Assembly (NCBI GenBank): GCA_002427845.1
Contig: DIYZ01000295.1
Location: 4,045-15,172 of the forward strand
Source of the DNA: Chloracidobacterium sp. UBA6041
GTDB lineage: Bacteria; Acidobacteriota; Blastocatellia; Pyrinomonadales; Pyrinomonadaceae
Length of the DNA stretch: 11,128 bases
Direction of reading: 5' to 3'
Shown here: positions 1 to 7,200 of the stretch, piece by piece
Numbering within the stretch: position 1 is the first letter of the stretch
How the letters are laid out: every line of letters begins with the position of its first letter
Notes under the pieces: generated by a model
The model's database searches: none
Seen by the model: only the letters and a program-made list of their open reading frames with translations
Told to the model about the DNA's origin: nothing
Program-made: the position numbers and the translations under genes

Positions 1-436
1 CGAGCGGACGCATGGTCCCGTGCGGTACCAGTGACAATTTTGTTGCGGCCATCTTTAACACTAACGAAAATGTCATCCGAAAATTAGCTACTGCGCCCAA
101 CAAGTCCTTCTGAAGCCTGCAGATTCTTTAGAACTTCAGGGCCTCGGCAATTGATCGGCGCCTCACGCGGTGTTGGCATAAGACTTGTCATAAGAGTCTG
201 TGAAATCTAGTGGTCCATCAAAGCTGGTCTGAGGTCTCGTAAATTCTTCATGAGCAGCACTGCAGGAAGCAGGAATCAATCGGTGATAACAGGCAAGTCT
301 GGGTAACTGCTTACCATGACCGCAAGCGGCGAGGAGTTTGCTCCCGCCTATCTGAGAAATAAATATGGCCCACCCGTCTTGGCTTTAGGAGGCGCAAGGA
401 CGGATAGGCCACTGACATCGTCCGTTGAGAGACGAT
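1..436. other. Non-coding stretch upstream of the porin gene
   Basis: I can support no gene here. One + frame is open from the window edge to a stop at 111-113 (37 codons) and could be the tail of an upstream gene, but I do not recognise it. Two small hairpins are visible: GGTAA/TTACC at 302-306/311-315, and a 10-bp stem with one mismatch and one G-T wobble at 374-383/394-403. The loop of the second carries AGGAGG at 387-392. That Shine-Dalgarno-like block is about 45 bases before the chosen porin start, too far to serve it directly. A weak sigma-54-like match lies at 174-189. The stretch probably holds the porin promoter and leader. Confidence 0.4.
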
Positions 437-1795
437 ATGGAGACAAATTACACAATGCGTAGAGTCAAATCAATAGTCGTAGTGGCTGGCTTGATGCTCG
501 CGATTATTCTATCGAGCCATCGACCCACAACAGCTCAACAACAATCCCCGCTGGCGGGCAATCCTGAAACCGTGGAGCTGCGCCGTCGCGTCAAGGAGCT
601 TGAAGAACGTCTGAATAAATTAGAGGCAGAGCAGCCCCCGAGAAATGCTCCGGTCTCCTTCGTAAAAACTGCTTTTCCAGGTGATGTCATTCCATCTCCT
701 ACAACTAATCCGGCTTCGCCGGCGCAGGAAGACGATAAGTCCAAATCACAGGACAAGGGAGTTTCAAACTTCTTCCGTGAGGTTGAACTTAGCGGGTTCA
801 TTGACGGGTACTACGGCTATAACTTCAACAAGCCAGCCGGTCGCATAAATGTGTTGCGCAATTTCGATACGCGATCCAACCAGTTTGCGCTCAATCTGGC
901 GGAGGTCGTAATCGAAAAGAAGCCCGACCCTCTTAACTCGCGCGTCGGCTTCCGACTCGATCTCGATTACGGGCCCGCCACAGATCTCGTACACGCATCG
1001 GAACCTGGAGGGAGCGAGACTTACAAAGTCATTCAGCAAGCATATGGCAGCTACCTCGCGCCCGTTGGTTCAGGGCTGCAAATAGATGTCGGAAAGTTCG
1101 TCACGTGGAACGGAGCCGAAGTGATCGAAACAAAGGACAACTGGAATTACTCGCGCGGTTTGCTCTTCGCCTGGGCGATCCCCTATTACCATGCGGGCGT
1201 CCGAGCAAAGTACTCGTTCAACAGCAAGGTGAGTTTAATGGGTGCGGTCGTCAACGGGTGGAATAACGTCGAGGAGAACAACAGCGGCAAGACCTTTGGT
1301 CTTTCGCTGACGCTGGCGCCGACACCCAAACTATCCATTATTCAAAACTACACGACCGGACCGGAGCAAACCAACGACCGGCATCATTTTCGCCACCTGC
1401 TGGACACCATCGTGACTTACACCCTCAACAAGCAGTGGGCCGCGATGGGCAACTACGACTATGCTCAAGACACGCTGACGGCTGGAGGCAAGGTTCACTG
1501 GCAGGGCGTTGCGGGCTACCTGCACTACACGCCGACGGACAAGCTGGCTTTCACCCCGCGTTACGAGTGGTTCGGCGACTACAACGGATTTGCGACGGGC
1601 ACTGCGCAGCGGGTCAAGGAGTTCACCATGACTGGCGAGTACAAAGTGAGGCCGAGCCTGATCGGGCGGCTCGAATACAGGCGCGACTGGTCCGATCAGC
1701 CCTTCTTTCCGAAGAGCGACCCATCGATTCTTGCCAAAAGCCAGTCGACTGTGTTGGCAGGTCTAATTTGGACGTTCAGCACGCGCGGACAGTGA
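437..1795 (+). CDS. Outer-membrane beta-barrel porin, BBP2/OmpL-like, with N-terminal coiled coil
   Basis: Predicted outer-membrane porin of 452 aa. It has a signal peptide: a basic n-region (R8, R9, K11), a hydrophobic core at about 13-25, and likely cleavage near A33/Q34. A short charged helix at about 44-65 follows, with L48, V52, L55, L59 and L62 in heptad register, so it is probably a coiled coil. A proline- and serine-rich linker runs to about 112. The rest alternates polar and hydrophobic residues and is rich in Gly, Tyr, Trp and Asn, typical of a barrel; it begins with a V-E-L-S-G-F-I-D-G-Y-Y segment. The pattern fits the putative beta-barrel porin-2 family (PF07642, OmpL-like), recalled rather than searched. 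A TTG at 425 and an ATG at 455 are other possible starts. I chose ATG 437 because GAGAGA lies 4 bases upstream; 455 would give a shorter n-region. Substrate unknown. The hairpin downstream suggests a transcript separate from glnA. Confidence 0.8.
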   Translation: METNYTMRRVKSIVVVAGLMLAIILSSHRPTTAQQQSPLAGNPETVELRRRVKELEERLNKLEAEQPPRNAPVSFVKTAFPGDVIPSPTTNPASPAQEDDKSKSQDKGVSNFFREVELSGFIDGYYGYNFNKPAGRINVLRNFDTRSNQFALNLAEVVIEKKPDPLNSRVGFRLDLDYGPATDLVHASEPGGSETYKVIQQAYGSYLAPVGSGLQIDVGKFVTWNGAEVIETKDNWNYSRGLLFAWAIPYYHAGVRAKYSFNSKVSLMGAVVNGWNNVEENNSGKTFGLSLTLAPTPKLSIIQNYTTGPEQTNDRHHFRHLLDTIVTYTLNKQWAAMGNYDYAQDTLTAGGKVHWQGVAGYLHYTPTDKLAFTPRYEWFGDYNGFATGTAQRVKEFTMTGEYKVRPSLIGRLEYRRDWSDQPFFPKSDPSILAKSQSTVLAGLIWTFSTRGQ

Positions 1796-1890
1796 TCTCT
1801 CACAGCCCAGGATGTGAGTTAAATCTTGACCAAGATACGGAGGGCGCCAAACAACCAATATAAATTCAGCAACCATATCTGTTTTCAAGT

Positions 1891-1947
1891 CATGGCCGGT
1901 TGCCGAGCAGGCTTTTGTGCCCGCTCGCAACCCACCCATGATTCTTT
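1891..1947 (+). terminator. Probable terminator between porin gene and glnA
   Basis: A strong imperfect hairpin lies about 100 bases after the porin stop. The left arm at 1898-1912 pairs with 1919-1932 (GGTTGC with GCAACC, GAGC with GCTC, GGC with GCC, with small bulges) around a TTTTGT loop. The base extends through CATGG/CCATG at 1891-1895 and 1936-1940. The following ATTCTTT is only moderately T-rich, so intrinsic termination is likely but not certain. Its place just before the glnA promoter candidate supports the role. Confidence 0.5.
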
Positions 1948-1958
1948 GCGTGACGCGA

Positions 1959-1974
1959 TGGCGCGAGCCGTGCT
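1959..1974 (+). promoter_or_regulatory. Candidate sigma-54 (RpoN) -24/-12 promoter of glnA
   Basis: The sequence TGGCGCGAGCCGTGCT has the invariant GG (1960-1961) and GC (1972-1973) separated by exactly 10 bases. It matches 10 of the 12 specified positions of the consensus TGGCACG-N4-TTGCW. The start of transcription would fall near 1985, giving a leader of about 50 bases before the ATG at 2036. Sigma-54 control of glnA is well established in enteric bacteria (glnAp2, activated by NtrC). I see no clear NtrC-type palindrome upstream within the gap. Confidence 0.5.
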
Positions 1975-2022
1975 ATCGCCTTTTTAAGAAATCCTGCGAG
2001 CAAAAAAAATCATACCAATAAA

Positions 2023-2028
2023 AAGGAG
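2023..2028 (+). promoter_or_regulatory. Shine-Dalgarno of glnA
   Basis: AAGGAG sits 7 bases before ATG 2036. This decides the start in favour of ATG 2036 over the in-frame TTG at 2033. Confidence 0.85.
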
Positions 2029-2035
2029 ATACTTG

Positions 2036-3451
2036 ATGAGTGTCAAAGATGTATTGAAGTTTGCAAAGGATGAGCAGGCTGCCTATGTCAACGTGCGTTT
2101 CACAGACCTCGTTGGCGCCTGGCATCATCTGACTTTTCCTATTGATGAACTTAGCGAAGGTTCATTCGAAGATGGCTTCGGCTTCGACGGTTCATCGTTA
2201 CGCGGGTGGGCTTCGATTCATGAGTCCGACATGCTATTGGTTCCCGATCCGTCGCGCTACTGGCTTGATGCATTCATGGGTGAGAAGACTTTGTGTCTCA
2301 TCGCCGATGTAATTGATCCAATCACCAAAGAGGGCTACTGGCTTGATCCACGCGGCGTTGGGCGGCGGGCGGAGAACTATCTCAAATTAACCGGCATCGC
2401 CGACACGGTTTATTTCGGGCCCGAGGCGGAATTCTTTGTCTTTAGCGAGGTCCACTTTCACAACGATGGGCACACAGCCGGTTACTCACTGGACAGCCCG
2501 GAGGCAATTTGGAATACCAATGGGCAAAACGGAAATGGCAACCAGGGTTATCACATTCGAAACAAAGAGGGCTACGTACCGCTGCCGCCTCTCGATACGC
2601 TGCAGGATTTTCGCGGTGAAGTTGCCACCGAACTCAAGAAGGTGGGGATTCAGGTCGAGTGTCATCACCACGAAGTTGCCACAGCCGGCCAGTGTGAAAT
2701 TGATTTCCGTTACTCAACCCTGATCGGTACGGCAGACAACCTGCAACTCTTCAAGTACACCGTTCGCAACGTCGCCCAAAAACAAGGTAAAGGGGCTACC
2801 TTCATGCCCAAACCGCTTTTCGGCGACAACGGCAGCGGAATGCACTGCCACCAATCCCTTTGGAAAGGTGACAAACCTCTCTTTGCCGGCGACGGTTATG
2901 CCGGGCTATCAGAGACCGCCCTCTTCTACATCGGCGGGTTACTAAAGCACGCTGCCGCCATCGTTGCCTTTGCGGCGCCCACGACGAACAGTTACAAGCG
3001 ACTCGTGCCCGGCTTTGAGGCGCCCGTCAATCTCGCTTACTCGGCGCGCAATCGGTCCGCAGCCATTCGCATCCCGATGTTCTCGACGAGTCCAAAACTC
3101 AAACGATTGGAGTTTCGGCCACCTGACCCGTCATGCAACGCTTACCTCGCGTTCTCAGCAATGCTGCTCGCGGGTCTCGACGGCATTCAGAACCGCATCG
3201 ATCCAGGAGAACCGCTTGATAAGGACATCTATGACCTCTCGCCGGAACAGTTGAAGAACGTCCCCAGCTTACCGGGCTCGCTCGATGAGGCGCTTAATGC
3301 TCTTGAGGCCGACAACGAGTTTCTGCTCAAAGGCGATGTGTTCACGCCGCAGTTGATTGACCGCTGGATTGGTTACAAACGGGAGAAGGAGATTCAACCA
3401 TTGAGAATGCGGCCACATCCGCTCGAGTTCAGTATGTACTTCGACATTTAA
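2036..3451 (+). CDS. glnA: Glutamine synthetase, type I (GSI)
   Basis: Cytoplasmic enzyme that makes glutamine from glutamate, ammonium and ATP; GSI acts as a dodecamer. The 471 aa match the usual GSI length. Visible landmarks in order: the beta-grasp GFDGSS block near residue 50; metal/ATP-site G-P-E130-A-E132; the ATP-binding signature from K259 to S274 (K-P-L-F, then N-G-S-G-M-H270-C-H272 and S274); an S-Y-K-R-L-V-P-G-F-E block; and a P-D-P-S-C-N block near the C-terminal third, where A369 replaces the common Pro after Asn. Tyr399, in K-D-I-Y-D-L, matches the adenylylated tyrosine of enteric enzymes, so control by GlnE adenylyltransferase is plausible. The start is fixed by the Shine-Dalgarno 7 bases upstream. 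It probably has its own transcript, with a sigma-54-like promoter before it and a long inverted repeat after it. Confidence 0.97.
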   Translation: MSVKDVLKFAKDEQAAYVNVRFTDLVGAWHHLTFPIDELSEGSFEDGFGFDGSSLRGWASIHESDMLLVPDPSRYWLDAFMGEKTLCLIADVIDPITKEGYWLDPRGVGRRAENYLKLTGIADTVYFGPEAEFFVFSEVHFHNDGHTAGYSLDSPEAIWNTNGQNGNGNQGYHIRNKEGYVPLPPLDTLQDFRGEVATELKKVGIQVECHHHEVATAGQCEIDFRYSTLIGTADNLQLFKYTVRNVAQKQGKGATFMPKPLFGDNGSGMHCHQSLWKGDKPLFAGDGYAGLSETALFYIGGLLKHAAAIVAFAAPTTNSYKRLVPGFEAPVNLAYSARNRSAAIRIPMFSTSPKLKRLEFRPPDPSCNAYLAFSAMLLAGLDGIQNRIDPGEPLDKDIYDLSPEQLKNVPSLPGSLDEALNALEADNEFLLKGDVFTPQLIDRWIGYKREKEIQPLRMRPHPLEFSMYFDI

Positions 3452-3500
3452 GGCAGAGTCGCGCAGTTTCTGGAGTGCGGTGGAAGACAACGTAGCCGGG

Positions 3501-3629
3501 ACCCACCCGCTACCGCGAGGTGGTACTGACCTCATCGGTCGGGGCATGAGTGATGGTTATCGTAAGGAGCGCCGAGACACTAACCGCCGGTGTAATGAGG
3601 TCAGTACCACCACGCGGTAGCGGGTGGGT
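3501..3629. repeat. 35-bp inverted repeat after glnA, REP/MITE-like
   Basis: The arm at 3501-3535 (starts ACCCACCCGCTACCGCGAGG) is the reverse complement of 3595-3629 with one mismatch. The 59-base interior holds a small nested stem, GGTTA/TAACC (3555-3559/3581-3585). The left arm can also fold locally, GTAGCCGGG (3492-3500) with CCCGCTAC (3506-3513). A 9-base direct repeat, GCAGAGTCG, occurs at 3453-3461 and 3631-3639. It is asymmetric about the arms, so it is not a clean target-site duplication. No transposase lies nearby. The GTAG at a stem foot recalls REP elements mobilised by RAYT proteins, which is only a resemblance. It could also act as a transcription barrier after glnA. Confidence 0.75.
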
Positions 3630-4027
3630 CGCAGAGTCGGACTGCTGCCAGCGCGAAATTTATGAGCAGCTAAAAATTATCAATTATGCAAAACGGTGAC
3701 AAAAGAGGTAGATTGCTCGCGCGCGTAGTTCACCACTGTTGCCGGTCGGTTAATGTGATCGAACTGCATTGGGCCGGTGGCGGGGTCCCAGGCGGGGTAG
3801 CCCAGCTGGGGTGCCAGTGCGCAGCGGCACCCGGAAGATCAGTATGACGAATTCAGCGAAACAAACTATGTCGGCAGCAGTGTCGTTTGCGACAGCTCGC
3901 GCTCTACTAAATTCACCGCGCGCTGGGCGAGACCTTGCGACCGTTACCGTACTTATTTCCATTGCACTACTCGTAACAAAGGACAGCACGTAGTGGCCTG
4001 TTGCTGACACTTGGAACTCTTGCACAG

Positions 4028-4057
4028 GCCATCAACGAACAGGTTGATGGCTTTCTT
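4028..4057 (+). terminator. Terminator-like hairpin upstream of gltB (possible attenuator)
   Basis: A perfect 9-bp stem, GCCATCAAC (4028-4036) with GTTGATGGC (4043-4051), has a 6-base loop and is followed at once by TTTCTT. The T-run is present only in the + orientation. There is no called gene upstream within 570 bases, so it may end glnA readthrough or a leader transcript for gltB that starts 155 bases later. A 7-base direct repeat TCTTGCA flanks it (4018-4024 and 4054-4060). Confidence 0.5.
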
Positions 4058-4211
4058 GCATTCAGAGGGTGGATCTTGAGCAGGAGGGCAGCAATAAATC
4101 AATTCTCCCGATTAGAGACGGCACCTGTGCCTCACGACTGGGACAGGTCCGACTTCTAAGCGATGGCGGCAAAGGAAACTGTGGACTGTCGTAAATGAGC
4201 AATACCCTGAA

Positions 4212-7200
4212 ATGACGCAGTTCGGCTTTCCAAAGAAGCAGGGGTTATACGATCCGCGCCACGAGCACGACGCTTGTGGTACGGGCTTCGTCGTCGATAT
4301 CAAGGGCCGCAAGTCACACGACATCGTCCAAAAAGCTATCCAGGTACTCCTCAACCTGGAGCATCGCGGCGCGTGTGGTAGTGAGAAGAACACAGGCGAC
4401 GGAGCCGGCATCCTCTTGCAGATTCCGCATGTATTTCTTGCCGCCGAATGCGCGAAGCTAAAGATCGCACTACCTCCGCCTGGTCAATATGCCGTCGGGA
4501 TGGTGTTCCTGCCAACAGAAGAGGAAAGCCGCGCGGAATGCGAGAAGTTATTTGAAGAGATCGTTGAGGAAGAAGGCCAGGCTGTGCTGGGCTGGCGGTC
4601 AGTGCCGACAGATAACTCCTCTATTGGTTTCACCGCGAAGGCCTCCGAACCGGTCATTCGGCAGCTCTTTATCGGTCGATGCCAAGCGCTTTCCGACGAC
4701 CTCGCCTTCGAGCGAAAACTCTGCGTAATTCGCAAGCGAATCAGTAAAGCCGCCAAGCGCGGCATCCACGAGCGCGGCATGTTCTACATTCCCAGTCTCT
4801 CCTGCAGGACGATTGTGTACAAGGGAATGTTGACTGCCAGCCAGCTCGCGTTCTTTTATCCTGACTTGCGCGAGCCTTTCGTCGAGTCAACATTGGCTCT
4901 GGTCCACTCGCGTTTCAGCACTAATACGTTTCCCAGTTGGGCGCGTGCCCATCCCTATCGCTATATCGCTCACAATGGCGAAATCAACACCTTGCGCGGC
5001 AACATCAACTGGATGCGCGCTCGCGAAAGCAAATTCGAATCGAGGTTTTTCGGGCCTGAGATCCAAAAAATTCTTCCGGTCATCGACACCGACGGCAGCG
5101 ACTCAGCCATGTTTGATAACGCGCTGGAGATGTTGACGCTCACGGGACGCTCTCTGCCACACGCAATCATGATGATGATCCCCGAGCCCTGGGGCGATCA
5201 TGAGTCGCTAAGCGGATCGATGAGCGAAGAGAAGCGAGCGTTCTACGAGTATCACTCTTTCCTGATGGAGCCCTGGGACGGGCCGGCGTCAATCGCATTC
5301 ACTGATGGAATCCGCATCGGCGCCGTACTGGATCGTAATGGGTTGCGGCCGTCGCGTTACTACGTGACGAAGGATGGTCTGGTGGTGATGGCCTCCGAAG
5401 TGGGTGTGCTGGATATTCCTCCTGACAACGTCCTATCAAAAGGCCGCCTGCAACCTGGCCGCATGTTCCTGGTTGACACTGAAGCTGGCCGCATAGTTGA
5501 CGATGAGGAACTGAAGCAGCAGATCGCGACGGAGCATCCCTACAGCCATTGGCTCAAGGACAACGTCGTCAAATTGGATGAACTTCCGAGTCCGCCTCTG
5601 CCGCCTGAACCGGATCATTTGACCGTGCTGCAACGCCAGCAGGCTTTCGGTTACACAAATGAAGAACTCAAACTTCTAATTGCGCCGATGGCCACCGGTG
5701 GCAATGAAGCAATCGGCTCGATGGGTTCTGACACGCCGATCGCCGTGCTCTCTGAGCGGCCCCAGTTGCTCTACAACTATTTCAAGCAACTATTCGCGCA
5801 GATAACTAACCCGCCGGTAGATGCAATCCGGGAAGAGCTAATCATGTCAACGGACACGAGCATCGGCCCCGAAGCGAATATGTTGGAGCCGACGCCGGAA
5901 TGTGCGCGGCAAATCAAGCTCCCGTCCCCAATCCTCACCAACGAGGAACTGGAAAAGCTGCGACACCTGGCCGACCCGGACAATCGCGTAGGCGATTCAA
6001 GGTTCAAGTCTGTAACCCTGCCGATGCTCTTTGAAGTGGGTGCAGGTGGTCGTGGTTTGGAAAGTGCGCTTGATGAACTCTGCCGGCAGTCGAGCGCGGC
6101 GATTGCCCGCGGCTTCGGCATCATCATCCTTTCCGATCGCGGCGCGACAAGTAAGCTGGCGCCGATTCCGGCCTTGCTCGCGGTCGCCGGCGTTCACCAC
6201 CACCTGATTCGGCAGGGCACGCGCACTCAGGTCGGTTTGGTGATCGAAAGCGGCGAGCCGCGCGAGGTTCATCATTTTGCTTTGTTGCTGGGCTACGGTG
6301 CGGCGGCGATCAATCCGTATCTGGCGTTCGAGACTTTGCGAGACATGATTGCGCGCGAACTGTTGACCGGCGTCGATTTTGACAAGGCGATTGCCAACTA
6401 CATCAAGGCGATTAACAAAGGCGTCGTCAAGGTCATTTCGAAGATGGGCATCTCAACTATCCAGAGCTACTGTGGCGCGCAAATTTTCGAGGCCATCGGG
6501 CTTAACGAAGATTTCGTCGATCGTTACTTTACCTGGACGCCTTCGCGCATCGGCGGCATTGGCCTCGATGTGATTGCAGAAGAAGTGAAGCTACGGCACA
6601 AGCAGGGTTTTCCTAACCGGCAAGCGCATGATCAAACGCTCGGCGACGGCGGGGAATACCAGTGGAGAAGGGAAGGCGAGGTTCACCTCTTCAGTCCGGA
6701 AACGATTCACAAACTCCAGTATGCCTGCCGCTCGAACAGCTACCAGGTGTTCAAAGAGTACAGCGAGTTGGTGAACAACCAGTCGAGCCGTCTCTGCACG
6801 CTACGGGGATTGATGGAACTCAAGCCGGCGCGTGCCCCCATTCCCATCGAGGAGGTAGAGCCGGTAGCGGATATCGTCAAGCGCTTCAAGACGGGCGCGA
6901 TGTCTTACGGTTCGATCAGCAAAGAAGCGCACGAAGCTCTGGCCATTGCCATGAACCGCATCGGGGGCAGGAGCAACACGGGCGAAGGCGGCGAGGATCC
7001 AGAGCGTTACGTGCGCGAAGACAACGGGGACTCGCGCAACAGTGCAATTAAGCAAGTCGCGTCGGGACGTTTTGGCGTCACCAGCAACTACCTGGTCAAT
7101 GCTGAAGAGTTGCAGATAAAGGTAGCGCAAGGCGCGAAGCCCGGCGAAGGCGGACAGCTTCCGGGTCACAAGGTATATCCGGAGATTGCCAGAGTGCGAC

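Larger units (their letters stand above)
3452..4211. other. 760-base intergenic region between glnA and gltB
   Basis: No convincing gene. It contains, in order, a long inverted repeat (3501-3629), an AT-rich patch (3669-3690) that could hold a promoter, a GC-rich part with short palindromes (CCCAGCTGGG at 3801-3810; stem 3809-3815/3826-3832; stem TGTCG/CGACA at 3881-3894), a terminator-like hairpin (4028-4057) and the gltB leader. Open frames of up to about 90 codons exist on both strands in the middle part. They have no recognised domain and no consistent Shine-Dalgarno, and they overlap each other, so I do not call them genes. Confidence 0.5.

Noticed and set aside
3..113. Open + frame from the window edge, possible tail of an upstream gene
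   Set aside because: Only 37 codons, no recognisable motif, and other frames are also partly open. Not enough to call.
408..414. GCCACTG, a core string of cobalamin riboswitches, upstream of the porin
   Set aside because: The other conserved blocks and the paired arms of that riboswitch are not recognisable around it, so a 7-base match is likely chance.
1435..1863. 142-codon + frame over the end of the porin gene
   Set aside because: It overlaps the well-supported porin in another frame. Its protein is rich in Arg, Gly and Ala, as expected of a shadow frame.
2033..2035. TTG as glnA start, one codon earlier
   Set aside because: ATG 2036 has ideal spacing to AAGGAG and fits the family N-terminus.
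3453..3639. 9-base direct repeat GCAGAGTCG as a transposon target duplication
   Set aside because: The copies are not symmetric about the inverted arms (about 40 bases away on the left, 1 base on the right), and 9-base matches arise by chance.
3713..3993. Two small + frames (3713-3847 from TTG, 3844-3993) overlapping by ATGA, the second with a short hydrophobic segment
   Set aside because: The first needs a TTG start and has an implausible composition. The overlap alone is weak, and no family is recognised.
3750..4025. 91-codon minus-strand frame in the glnA-gltB gap
   Set aside because: No recognised domain or Shine-Dalgarno, and it overlaps other open frames and the hairpin at 4028 by position. 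Kept only as part of the gap description.
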